64,000 bases of DNA from Qipengyuania flava (GTDB lineage: Bacteria > Pseudomonadota > Alphaproteobacteria > Sphingomonadales > Sphingomonadaceae): assembly GCF_011762005.1 (NCBI RefSeq), contig NZ_JAASQU010000003.1, forward strand, positions 248,001-312,000, read 5' to 3'. The position numbers were made by a program, and so were the translations under genes. This document shows positions 56,365-64,000 of the stretch, piece after piece. Numbering within the stretch: the first letter of the stretch is position 1; each line of letters starts with the position of its first letter. The notes under the pieces are model-generated. The model did not search any database, was not told the origin of the DNA, and saw only the letters and a program-made list of their open reading frames with translations.

Positions 56365-56388
56365 AAATGGTGCCCAGAAGAGGACTCG
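56365..56388. mobile_element. attR: tRNA-Leu 3' end, right island boundary
   Basis: A 24-bp sequence identical to 38945-38968, covering the CCA end, acceptor and part of the T-arm of tRNA-Leu. The intact tRNA continues to 56454. Confidence 0.93.
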
Positions 56389-56454
56389 AACCTCCACGCC
56401 CTTGCGAGCGCCGCCACCTGAAGACGGTGCGTCTACCAATTCCGCCATCTGGGC
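56368..56454 (-). tRNA. tRNA-Leu (anticodon CAG)
   Basis: An 87-nt class II tRNA with encoded CCA. The acceptor GCCCAGA pairs TCTGGGC with discriminator A. The anticodon stem CCGTC/GGCGG closes the loop TTCAGGT, giving CAG. The variable arm (CGCTCGCAAGGGCG) and T-arm (GGAGG-TTCGAGT-CCTCT) follow. It is the integration site of the island. Confidence 0.96.
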
Positions 56455-56625
56455 ACTTGTCGCTGGCCGGTCATCGAAGCTCGGCCGCGGGTAGGGGCGG
56501 GCCACTAGCGAAGCAGCGGGGCACCTGTCAACGCCTTTCGCACTTGCCGGAACGCTTGCCCAATATCGCGGGTTGGGGCTAGGGGCGCAGCAGGATTACC
56601 ACCTTCGAGGAAACAGGCGATTATC

Positions 56626-57573
56626 ATGGCGAAAAGCGGGGCTCTGAACGGCAAGCTCGTGGTTCTGATGGGCGGCAGCGGCTTCATCGGCAATTACGTC
56701 GCGCAAGCGCTGCTCGAGCGCGGCGCGCGCGTGCGGATCGCCAGCCGCCACCCCGAGAAAGCCTTCAAGCTCAAGCCGCTCGCCAATCTCGGCCAGATGC
56801 AGTTCGCGCGCTGCGACGCGGGCGACCGGCAATCGGTCGAGCGCTGCATCGCCGGTGCAGACGCGGTGGTGAACCTGGTGGGGGCGTTCAGCGGCAATTT
56901 GCGCAAGCTGATGGGCGAAGCGCCCGGCTGGATGGCCGAGGCCGCCGCAAAGGAAGGCGCGGAGGCCTTCGTGCATGTCAGTGCGATCGCCGCCGAACCC
57001 GAGGGCGAGACCGAGATCGAATATGCGGCCGCCAAGAAGATGGGCGAGGACCGCGTGCTCGCGGCTTTCCCCAAGGCGACCGTGCTGCGGCCAAGCATCC
57101 TGTTCGGCAAGGACGACAATTTCATCAACATGTTCGCCGGGCTGATCTCCACCCTGCCCGTGCTGCCCGTTTTCGGGCCCGAATCCGAACTGCAGCTCGT
57201 CTATGTCGACGATGTCGCCGAGGCGGCGGTGCGCGCGCTCGAGGACCCGGGAAAGCACGGCGGCAAGATCTATGAACTGGGTGGCCCCGAGACGCTGTCG
57301 ATGATGGAAATCAACGAGGCGATCGCCGCGGCGCAGAGGCGCAACCGCACCTTCCTGCCGATGCCCGACGGCCTCTCGGCGACCTTCGCAGCGTTGCCGG
57401 GGACACCGATGGGCAGCGACCAGTGGAAACTGCTCAAGCAGGGCAATGTGGTCTCGGGCGAATATCCTGGCTTCGACAAGCTCGGGATCGAACCGCGCCC
57501 ACTCGAACTGTTCCTCGACCGGTGGATGGTGCGCTATCGCAAGCACGGGCGCTTCCACGCCGAGGCCGCCTGA
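56626..57573 (+). CDS. complex I NDUFA9-like NAD(P)-binding protein
   Basis: A 315-residue atypical short-chain dehydrogenase-like protein of the NDUFA9/39-kDa complex I accessory group, common in alphaproteobacteria. The nucleotide-binding GGSGFIGNYVAQAL is at residues 16-29, with VNLVGAFSGNLRKL and AAAKKMGEDRVLAAFPKATVLRPSILFG (DNA 57028-57111) following in order. It probably binds NADPH and may help complex I assembly or lipid-quinone function. There is no signal peptide. It is divergent from tRNA-Leu. Confidence 0.9.
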   Translation: MAKSGALNGKLVVLMGGSGFIGNYVAQALLERGARVRIASRHPEKAFKLKPLANLGQMQFARCDAGDRQSVERCIAGADAVVNLVGAFSGNLRKLMGEAPGWMAEAAAKEGAEAFVHVSAIAAEPEGETEIEYAAAKKMGEDRVLAAFPKATVLRPSILFGKDDNFINMFAGLISTLPVLPVFGPESELQLVYVDDVAEAAVRALEDPGKHGGKIYELGGPETLSMMEINEAIAAAQRRNRTFLPMPDGLSATFAALPGTPMGSDQWKLLKQGNVVSGEYPGFDKLGIEPRPLELFLDRWMVRYRKHGRFHAEAA

Positions 57574-57615
57574 CAGCGAGACGCGCGGCCGGGTTCACGC
57601 GATGCGGATGCGCGC

Positions 57616-58065
57616 CTAGCCTTCGATCAACGCCACCGGTTCGACCAGCAGTTCGGTTCCGCGCGCACCGACGATGCGGACGCGCGCACCCGCTTCGGCA
57701 TCCTCGCCGCGCGCGGTCCATTCGCTGTCGCCGACTTTCACCCGGCCGGTGCCGCTGGCGATCGCCTGCGTGACCAGTGCGGTCTCGCCGACCAGCCGGC
57801 CCGCGCGGTTGTTGAGCAGCGGGTCGGAGGAGACGATCGGACGATCGCGCAGCCAGCGACGCGCGGAAAAGGCGAAGATCAGCGATAGCGACACCCAGGC
57901 GATCACCTGCAGGGCCAGCGGCGGGGCGGACACGAAGGCCAGCACGGCGATCGCCAGCGCGGCCATCGCCAACCAGATCAGGTAGACACCGGGCACGAGC
58001 ATTTCGAGCAGCGCGAGCGCCAGCCCGATGACCAGCCAGATCCAGTAGGTCTCGATCCCGTCCAT
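57616..58065 (-). CDS. NfeD-family membrane protein
   Basis: A 149-residue NfeD protein with two or three N-terminal helices (WIWLVIGLALALLEMLVPGVYLIW, ALQVIAWVSLSLIFAFSARR) and a C-terminal OB-fold domain (LVGETALVTQAI, GTGRVKVGDSEWTARGED). It forms a pair with the SPFH protein upstream, spaced 10 bp. NfeD proteins partner with SPFH scaffold proteins, often linked to membrane quality control. Confidence 0.92.
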   Translation of the reverse strand: MDGIETYWIWLVIGLALALLEMLVPGVYLIWLAMAALAIAVLAFVSAPPLALQVIAWVSLSLIFAFSARRWLRDRPIVSSDPLLNNRAGRLVGETALVTQAIASGTGRVKVGDSEWTARGEDAEAGARVRIVGARGTELLVEPVALIEG

Positions 58066-58075
58066 GCCCCCGCGC

Positions 58076-59083
58076 CTAGCTGTCGCGCGAACGCGGCACG
58101 CTGGGCCGGCGAACGGGTGCGCGGTCTTGCGGCGGGGTGATCGGCGTGCCCGTGTCGGAGGCGCGGTCGCCCTCGGCGAAGGTGCCCTTCACCAATTCGC
58201 CGATCCCACCCAGCGAGCCGATCAGCTGGGTCGCCTCGACCGGGAAGAGGATCGTCTTGGCATTGGGGCTGTCGGCGAACTTGCCCACCGCCTTGGTGTA
58301 TTCCTGCGCGACGAAGTAGTTGATCGCCTGGTTGCCCGAGGAGGCGATGGCGTTGGACACCATTTCGGTCGCCTTGGCCTCCGCCTCGGCCGCACGTTCG
58401 CGCGCTTCGGCATCGCGGAACTGCGCCTCGCGCTTGCCTTCGGCTTCGAGGATCGCGGATTGCTTGCGCCCCTCGGCACGCAGGATCGAACTGGTCTTGT
58501 CGCCTTCCGCCTCGAGTATTTCGGCGCGTTTGAGGCGCTCGGCCTTCATCTGCCGTGCCATCGCCTCGGAAATGTCCATCGGCGGGCGGATGTCCTTGAT
58601 CTCGACGCGGGTGATCTTGATCCCCCAGGGCGAGGTTGCGTGATCGACCACGCTGAGCAGCCGCGCATTGATCTCGTCGCGCTTCGACAGCGTCTCGTCG
58701 AGGTCCATCGAGCCCATCACTGTGCGCAAATTGGTGGTGGTCAGCGCGAGGATGGCGTTGTGCAGGCCCGAGACTTCGTAGGCCGCCTTGCCCGCATCGA
58801 GCACCTGGAAGAACACCACCGCATCGACCCCGACCATGGCGTTGTCCTTGGTGATGATTTCCTGCCCGGGGATATCGAGCACCTGTTCCATCATGTTGAT
58901 CTTGTGACCGACGCGATCGATGAAGGGGATGATCAGATGCAGCCCCGGGTCGGCCGCCAGCGTATATTTGCCGAGTCGTTCGATGGTATAGACATAGCCC
59001 TGCTTCACCACGCGCACGCCCATCATCAGGAACAGCACGACCAGCAGGACCAGCAAGATCAGGACTAGCGAACTACCAAGCAT
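58076..59083 (-). CDS. SPFH/band 7 membrane scaffold protein (QmcA-like)
   Basis: A 335-residue stomatin/prohibitin-type protein. An N-terminal membrane helix ([19 protein letters not shown]) is followed by the SPFH domain ([62 protein letters not shown]) and a long coiled coil rich in Glu-Ala-Arg. The NfeD partner gene follows at 10 bp. The start at 59083 has a GGAGGAGGG site. Confidence 0.95.
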   Translation of the reverse strand: MLGSSLVLILLVLLVVLFLMMGVRVVKQGYVYTIERLGKYTLAADPGLHLIIPFIDRVGHKINMMEQVLDIPGQEIITKDNAMVGVDAVVFFQVLDAGKAAYEVSGLHNAILALTTTNLRTVMGSMDLDETLSKRDEINARLLSVVDHATSPWGIKITRVEIKDIRPPMDISEAMARQMKAERLKRAEILEAEGDKTSSILRAEGRKQSAILEAEGKREAQFRDAEARERAAEAEAKATEMVSNAIASSGNQAINYFVAQEYTKAVGKFADSPNAKTILFPVEATQLIGSLGGIGELVKGTFAEGDRASDTGTPITPPQDRAPVRRPSVPRSRDS

Positions 59084-59146
59084 CGGGACCCTCCTCCAAT
59101 TGCCCGCATGGTAGCGCACGCGCGGAGCGCGGCAAGCGAAAGCGTG

Positions 59147-60019
59147 TCAGAGCGCCCGTGCGTAAGTTGCCAGCAGGCGTGACCAGGCGCGTTCGGCTTC
59201 CGCGCGGTCGTAGGCGGGGGAATCGGGCACGCACCAGCCGTGGTCGGCGGCATAGACCTCGACTTCGGCTGCGGCGCCCGCTTCGTTCGCCGCCGCGCTG
59301 AAGGCGGTCTTGGCGGCAGGGTCCTTGGCATCGTCGTCCTGGGCGATTGCAATGAGGTAATGCGCATCCCCGCGCAGCTTGCGATGCGGGCTCTTTTCGC
59401 CATCGCGCACCAGCCCGCCACCATGGAAGCTGGCCGCCGCGCGCATGCGCTCGACCGCTGCAGTGCTCCAGACGGTGAAGGGGCCGCCCATGCAATAGCC
59501 CTGCGTGCCGATGCCGCGTGCGGTATCGACCGCGTCCTGCGTGTCGAGCCATGCGGTGGCCGCGCGGGCATCGCCCTGGATCGCGTCGGCATCGAGCGCG
59601 CTGCGCCATTGGCGCGCCTTGTCCCAGCCGCCATTGCCCGCGAAATCGGCGAAATCCTCGAACTGCTGGCCGGCGACGTCGCGATAATAGGGGTTGGCGA
59701 CGAACACCGCATAGCCCTCGCCTGCCAGCCGCCGCGCCATCTGGCGCTTGGCTTCACGCAGGCCCGCGATATCGGGCCAGAACAGCACCAGCGGGCTGGC
59801 GGTGTCGGCGGGATGGACGAAGAACCCGTCCATCGTCCCACCGGGCGCCGCAAAACTCACCATGCGCTCGGTCAGCGCGCCTGCGTCGGCCGCAGCCGGT
59901 TCTTCCGACAGCTCCATCGGGGTGCACGCCGCGACACCCGTCGCCAGCGCCGCGCCGCCCAAGGCCCGCCGCGAAACCGTGCTGCGCGCCCAGCGCGCCA
60001 ATTGCCGTTCATCGCACAT
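59147..60019 (-). CDS. exported dienelactone hydrolase family protein
   Basis: A 290-residue alpha/beta hydrolase of the dienelactone hydrolase family. The N-terminus (STVSRRALGGAALATGVAAC) has a twin-arginine-like SRR motif followed by a possible lipobox, so Tat export and lipidation are both possible. The nucleophile is Cys in GYCMGG, and the base probably His in ADHGWC. Substrate is unknown; only relatives in aromatic degradation are dienelactone hydrolases proper. The ATG at 60019 has a GGAGAG site. Confidence 0.9.
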   Translation of the reverse strand: MCDERQLARWARSTVSRRALGGAALATGVAACTPMELSEEPAAADAGALTERMVSFAAPGGTMDGFFVHPADTASPLVLFWPDIAGLREAKRQMARRLAGEGYAVFVANPYYRDVAGQQFEDFADFAGNGGWDKARQWRSALDADAIQGDARAATAWLDTQDAVDTARGIGTQGYCMGGPFTVWSTAAVERMRAAASFHGGGLVRDGEKSPHRKLRGDAHYLIAIAQDDDAKDPAAKTAFSAAANEAGAAAEVEVYAADHGWCVPDSPAYDRAEAERAWSRLLATYARAL

Positions 60020-60145
60020 GGATCGTCTCTCCTTACCATACCCGTCGGGGCCGATCCTCGCAGGATGCAGCCGTATGGACAAGACTACGTGCGCGCGGCA
60101 GGATAGGTTTCATTGAGCGACGCAAATGTCGCCGGGGAGAGAGAG

Positions 60146-62317
60146 ATGCGAGGGATGGTTTGGGCGGCTGCGGCCGCGCTGGGCATGGCGTCGGTGCTGG
60201 GCGGTTGCGGTTCGGGGGCGGACGAAATGCCCGCGGGCGGCATCGACACGATGCGGCTGGTCAATGCGGGCGCGGACCCGGCCAACTGGATCACGCATGG
60301 CGGAACCTATTCCGAACAGCGCTTCTCCCCGCTCGACCAGATCGACCGAAACAGCGTGGGCGATTTGGGGCTCGCCTGGTTCGCCGACATGGACACCGCG
60401 CGCGGGCAGGAAGCCACGCCGCTGGTGATGGATGGCAAGCTCTATGTCACCACCGCCTGGAGCAAGGTCTTCGCCTATGACGCCGCGACGGGCGAAGCGC
60501 TGTGGAGCTACGATCCGCAAGTGCCCGGCGAAACCGGCGTCAAGGCCTGCTGCGACGTGGTCAATCGCGGGCTGGCCGCATGGGGCGACAAGCTCTTCCT
60601 CGGCACGCTCGACGGGCGGCTGGTCGCGCTGGACCGCGATAGCGGCGCGGTGGCGTGGGAGAAAGCTACCGTCGACCAGGACAAGAGCTATACCATCACC
60701 GGCGCACCGCGCGTGGTCGATGGCAAGGTGCTGATCGGCAATGGCGGCGCCGAGTTCGGCGTGCGCGGCTATATCGCTGCCTATGACGCGGCGGATGGCG
60801 AAGAGCTGTGGCGCTTCTACACCGTGCCCGGCGATGAGGGCGATGACGCGCCCGAGTATCTGAAGGCCGCAGCCGAGACCTGGAGCGGCGACGCGCTGGC
60901 GGGCGAGGACGGCATCGGCGGCGGCGGTACGGTGTGGGATTCGATGGCCTACGATCCCGAGCTCGACCTGCTCTATTTCGGGGTCGGCAACGGATCCCCG
61001 TGGAACCGCGCCTATCGCAGCCCCGGCCCCGACGGGCGCGGCGAAGGCGACAATCTCTATCTGTCGAGCATCGTCGCGATCCGCCCCGATACCGGCGAAT
61101 ATGTCTGGCACTACCAGACCACGCCGGGCGAAACCTGGGATTACACCGCCACGCAGCACATCGTGCTGGCCGACATGGAAATCGACGGACGCGACAGGCA
61201 GGTGCTGATGCAGGCACCCAAGAACGGCTATTTCTATGTGCTCGACCGCGCGACGGGCGAGTTCATTTCGGCCGAGCCCTACATCCCGCTCAACTGGTCG
61301 ACCGGCATGAGCGCCGACGGCCGGCCGCAGATGAACCCGGAGACACGCATTGATGTTACCGGAAAACCCGCGCTGGTGATGCCCGGGCCGCTGGGCGGGC
61401 ACAACTGGCATCCGATGGCCTACCATCCACACGAAAACCTCGTCTACATCCCCGCCTTCGAGGCGGCGATGCTCTATGCTCCCGAAGCCGAGTGGAAGCC
61501 CGACCGCGCGCGCGGGTTCAATATCGGCTTCGATCTTGGCGCGGGCGATCTGCCGCCCGATCTTGGCATCCGCCGCGAGGTGCAGGGCACGATCAAGGGC
61601 AAGCTGGTGGCGTGGGACCCCGTGGCGCAGGAAGCGCGCTGGAGCGTCGAACACCCCGGCCCGTGGAACGGCGGCTTGCTGGCGACCGGCGGCGGGCTGG
61701 TCTTCCAAGGCAATTCGGGCAGCAAGTTTGCCGCTTACAATTCGGCCAATGGCAAGCGGCTGTGGAGCTTCGCCGCGCAGACCGGCGTGGTCGCCCCGCC
61801 GATCACCTACACCGTGAATGGCGAACAATATGTCGCGGTGCTGGCCGGCTGGGGCGGGGCCTTCGCGCTGTCCGCCGATGGCGCGCTGATCGACAATATG
61901 CACCCGGTGCGCAACATCAGCCGCCTGCTGGTGTTCAAACTGGGCGGCACCGCTGCCCTGCCCGAAGAACCCGATTTCGCACTCGCGCCGCTCGATCCGC
62001 CGCTTTCGAAAGCGAGCGCGGAGGTGATCGAACTGGGGCGCACGAAATACGCGCGCTATTGCGCGGTGTGCCATGCGCCGGGCGCGGTCGGTTCGACCGA
62101 ACTGCCCGATCTGCGGCGCTCGGGTGCGCTCGAGAATCGCGCGGCGTGGATGCAGATCGTCCATGGCGGTGCGCTGAGCGACAATGGCATGGCGAGCTTC
62201 GCACCCTCGTTGAGCGAGGACGAGGTCGAGGCGGTCCGCCAATATGTCATCAAGCGCGCGAACGAGGACAAGGCGATGGAGGCAGAGCGCGCCAAGACGC
62301 GCATCACGCGGCGCTGA
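60146..62317 (+). CDS. PQQ-dependent quinohemoprotein dehydrogenase, lipoprotein
   Basis: A 723-residue periplasmic alcohol-type dehydrogenase with a C-terminal cytochrome c domain. A lipobox (LGGC, Cys21) follows the signal peptide. The eight-bladed propeller contains the vicinal Cys pair at Cys135-Cys136 (KACCDVVNRG) that stacks on PQQ, and repeated W-motifs (GEALWSYDP, GKRLWSF). The heme-binding CAVCH lies at 639-643. It oxidises an alcohol and passes electrons to heme c. The start at 60146 has a GGGGAGAG site. It converges with purU with stop codons nearly touching. Confidence 0.93.
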   Translation: MRGMVWAAAAALGMASVLGGCGSGADEMPAGGIDTMRLVNAGADPANWITHGGTYSEQRFSPLDQIDRNSVGDLGLAWFADMDTARGQEATPLVMDGKLYVTTAWSKVFAYDAATGEALWSYDPQVPGETGVKACCDVVNRGLAAWGDKLFLGTLDGRLVALDRDSGAVAWEKATVDQDKSYTITGAPRVVDGKVLIGNGGAEFGVRGYIAAYDAADGEELWRFYTVPGDEGDDAPEYLKAAAETWSGDALAGEDGIGGGGTVWDSMAYDPELDLLYFGVGNGSPWNRAYRSPGPDGRGEGDNLYLSSIVAIRPDTGEYVWHYQTTPGETWDYTATQHIVLADMEIDGRDRQVLMQAPKNGYFYVLDRATGEFISAEPYIPLNWSTGMSADGRPQMNPETRIDVTGKPALVMPGPLGGHNWHPMAYHPHENLVYIPAFEAAMLYAPEAEWKPDRARGFNIGFDLGAGDLPPDLGIRREVQGTIKGKLVAWDPVAQEARWSVEHPGPWNGGLLATGGGLVFQGNSGSKFAAYNSANGKRLWSFAAQTGVVAPPITYTVNGEQYVAVLAGWGGAFALSADGALIDNMHPVRNISRLLVFKLGGTAALPEEPDFALAPLDPPLSKASAEVIELGRTKYARYCAVCHAPGAVGSTELPDLRRSGALENRAAWMQIVHGGALSDNGMASFAPSLSEDEVEAVRQYVIKRANEDKAMEAERAKTRITRR

Positions 62318-63172
62318 TCAGCCCCTGAACACGACCGTGCGCTGGCCGTTGAGCAGGACGCGCTCTTCCAGATGGAGGCGCACTGCCTCGGCCAGCACGC
62401 GGCTTTCGATATCGCGGCCCTTGCGGACAAGCGCGTCGGGCGTATCGGCATGGCCGATGCTCTCGGCATCCTGGTGGATGATCGGCCCTTCATCGAGATC
62501 GGCAGTGACGTAATGCGCGCTGGCGCCGATCATCTTGACCCCGCGCTCATAGGCCTGGTGATAGGGCTTGGCGCCCTTGAAACCGGGCAGGAAGCTGTGG
62601 TGGATGTTGATGCAGCGACCGGCGAAATGCGCCGCCTGCTCGTCTGAGAGGATCTGCATGTAACGCGCCAGCACCACCAGCTCGGCATCGGTATCGGCCG
62701 CGATAGCGCGGACCTGGGCTTCCTGTGCCGCCTTGGTGTCGTGCGTGACCGGCAGGTGGTGGAAGGGGATATCGCCGAGGTCGGTGTGGCCGATCGCTTC
62801 GCGCGGGTGGTTGGACACGATCGCCACCGGCTCCATCGCGAGTTCACCGATGCGCCAGCGATAGAGCAGGTCGGCCAGGCAGTGATCGAACTTGCTGACC
62901 ATGATCATCACCCGCCGCGGCCGGTCGCGCTGGGCCAGCTTCCATTCCATCGCGAAAGTATCCGCCAGAGCGGCGAACTCGCTTCGGATGGTGTCGCGAG
63001 GGGTGTCGCCGGGGTCGAATTCGACGCGCATGAAGAAGGCATCGCTCAACCGGTCGTTGAACTGCTGCGCTTCGAGGATATTCCCCCCGCGCTCGAACAG
63101 GAAGGAAGAGACGCGCGCGGTGATGCCGGGGCGATCGGCGCAGGACAGGGTGAGGACTAGAGGTTCGGCCAT
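62318..63172 (-). CDS. purU: formyltetrahydrofolate deformylase
   Basis: A 284-residue PurU, which hydrolyses 10-formyl-THF to formate and THF, supplying formate to PurT and balancing one-carbon pools. The N-terminal ACT domain covers residues 1-80 ([20 protein letters not shown]). The formyltransferase domain follows, with [24 protein letters not shown] (DNA 62747-62818) and the catalytic [20 protein letters not shown], then [11 protein letters not shown]. Length is typical. Confidence 0.97.
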   Translation of the reverse strand: MAEPLVLTLSCADRPGITARVSSFLFERGGNILEAQQFNDRLSDAFFMRVEFDPGDTPRDTIRSEFAALADTFAMEWKLAQRDRPRRVMIMVSKFDHCLADLLYRWRIGELAMEPVAIVSNHPREAIGHTDLGDIPFHHLPVTHDTKAAQEAQVRAIAADTDAELVVLARYMQILSDEQAAHFAGRCINIHHSFLPGFKGAKPYHQAYERGVKMIGASAHYVTADLDEGPIIHQDAESIGHADTPDALVRKGRDIESRVLAEAVRLHLEERVLLNGQRTVVFRG

Positions 63173-63244
63173 GGTCGGCTGTCATGTCCCGCCCTGCACC
63201 GCGCAGGCAAGTGCAAACGGCTTGGGATGCGCAAAACGGCGGTT

Positions 63245-63571
63245 TCAGTCGATCTCGAACACCACGCTGGTCATGCCGGACTGCCGCAAGGCGGTCTCCA
63301 CCACCGCACGCTCTTCCTTGTCGAGCGCGGTCTCGCAACCGACCACATGCGCGACCGGGTCCTGCAAAATAAACAGGTCGTCACCGACCGTGATCTGGCG
63401 GATCGCGCGCACGATCGTATCTTCCAGATAGCGCACGTCGGACACCACCGATTCATCGGAAGAGAAGCGGTAGTTGGCGCGCTGGTCCGCCAGCCGCTTG
63501 GTCTTGCGGTCGGTCAGTTGTACACGGTCACGGTAGATCGCAACGTCGAGATCGAGCGGGCGACCCATCAT
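63245..63571 (-). CDS. hypothetical protein downstream of nitronate monooxygenase gene
   Basis: A 108-residue protein I do not recognise. It has no signal peptide and is rich in charged residues (YRDRVQLTDRKTKRLADQRA, SDVRYLEDTIVRAIRQITVG). Its start overlaps the stop of the upstream gene (ATGA), so it is in the same operon. Confidence 0.7.
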   Translation of the reverse strand: MMGRPLDLDVAIYRDRVQLTDRKTKRLADQRANYRFSSDESVVSDVRYLEDTIVRAIRQITVGDDLFILQDPVAHVVGCETALDKEERAVVETALRQSGMTSVVFEID

Positions 63572-64000
63572 CCGCGGCGCGTCAGCGCATCCTCGCTCTG
63601 TGCCATCAGCTTTTCGATGATCGCGGCGACCGGTTCTTCCTGCTTGAGCATGCCGACCGACTGGCCCGCCATCAGGCTGCCATTCTCGATATCGCCGTCG
63701 ATCACCGCGCGGCGCAGCGCACCCGCCCAGTAATGCTCGATCTGCAATTGTGCTTCGGCCATGGCGATCTCGCCGCGGTCGAGCATGCCCGCCACTTCGC
63801 GCTGTTTGACGGTGAACGCCTCGGTGCCCTTGTTCTTGAGCGCCCGTACGGGGATGACGGGCAGCCGCGGGTCGACCTGCACGCTGGTGATCGCATCGCG
63901 CGCCGAGGCGCGAAAGAAGGCTTTCTTGAAATCGGGATGAGCGATGCTTTCCTGCGCGCAGGCGAAGCGCGTGCCGAGCTGGACGCCGGCCGCACCCATT
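63568..64000 (-). CDS. nitronate monooxygenase / NAD(P)H-dependent flavin oxidoreductase (partial)
   Basis: The C-terminal part of a 2-nitropropane-dioxygenase-like FMN enzyme, cut by the window end, so the start is missing. The phosphate-binding GAAGVQLGTRF segment is typical. These enzymes oxidise alkyl nitronates or act in fatty-acid metabolism. The remaining ~143 residues match the usual C-terminal length. It overlaps the hypothetical gene that follows by 4 bases. Confidence 0.9.
   Translation of the reverse strand, partial: MGAAGVQLGTRFACAQESIAHPDFKKAFFRASARDAITSVQVDPRLPVIPVRALKNKGTEAFTVKQREVAGMLDRGEIAMAEAQLQIEHYWAGALRRAVIDGDIENGSLMAGQSVGMLKQEEPVAAIIEKLMAQSEDALTRRG

Larger units (their letters stand above)
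38945..56388. mobile_element. integrative genomic island (tRNA-Leu, P4-type integrase)
   Basis: An island of about 17.4 kb between two identical 24-bp copies of the tRNA-Leu 3' end. The integrase lies next to the intact tRNA at the right end, the usual arrangement for P4-type integrases, with an AlpA-like excisionase, a VapE-type primase and an HGGxxG protein inward. The left part holds a helicase/methyltransferase/nuclease cassette. Genes are visibly lower in GC than the flanks and intergenic spaces are larger. The element probably behaves like a satellite prophage or integrative element, but no capsid or conjugation genes were seen. Confidence 0.9.

Noticed and set aside
60110-62242. 710-codon minus-strand frame opposite the PQQ dehydrogenase
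   Set aside because: Antisense to a complete quinohemoprotein with catalytic Cys pair and heme motif.

Overview
The window is high-GC, densely coded DNA that looks like a chromosomal segment of an alphaproteobacterium of the order Sphingomonadales, most likely Erythrobacteraceae. I infer this from gene content: dapD of the succinylase type, a TonB-dependent receptor / tryptophan-halogenase / LacI sugar locus, tandem DUF885 peptidases, a NAPE-PLD-like hydrolase and many small lipoproteins. No rRNA, CRISPR array or complete insertion sequence was seen. There is one tRNA, tRNA-Leu(CAG).

Layout. 1-13.5 kb is ordinary core DNA: an APH-like kinase, dapD, a run of small stress-type proteins (DUF2945, DUF3008, DUF1810), an M19 dipeptidase, DoxX, SWIB and PEBP proteins, an S41 protease, several lipoproteins, a fasciclin protein, an HPF-like protein and a UPF0178 protein. 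13.1-16.5 kb is accessory DNA: a Doc-type toxin and AbrB-type antitoxin split by a palindromic repeat, then a clearly lower-GC two-gene cassette (DUF5131 three-Cys protein and its partner TcmP), then a decayed fragment of a second thiC. 16-26.4 kb returns to core genes: an exported RidA, thiC behind a TPP riboswitch, an S9 peptidase, two DUF885 paralogues in tandem and a Baeyer-Villiger-type monooxygenase. 26.6-37.8 kb is a carbohydrate-uptake locus: two MFS transporters, a GH3 beta-glucosidase, a TonB receptor, a tryptophan halogenase and a LacI regulator. Similar TGACAAC-GTTGACA operator-like sites lie before its transcription units.

38,945-56,388 is an integrated genomic island of about 17.4 kb. 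It is bounded by a 24-bp direct repeat of the 3' end of tRNA-Leu. Its right end has a P4-type integrase, an AlpA-like excisionase, a VapE-type primase/helicase with iteron-like repeats beside it, and an HGGxxG zinc-motif protein, which together suggest a P4-like satellite or integrative element. Its left 10.6 kb is a single-strand gene block that looks like an anti-phage system: a PLD-SNF2 helicase, an Eco57I/ISP-like adenine methyltransferase, three small or unknown proteins including a PD-(D/E)XK nuclease, and an AIPR-like protein. Between the two blocks sits a DnaQ-fold protein whose catalytic acidic residues are replaced. This block is my best candidate for an undescribed system.

56.4-64 kb is core DNA again: tRNA-Leu, an NDUFA9-like protein, an SPFH/NfeD pair, a dienelactone hydrolase, a PQQ-dependent quinohemoprotein dehydrogenase, purU, and a nitronate-monooxygenase-like gene cut by the window end. 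Family names come from recognising motifs by eye. No database search was run.
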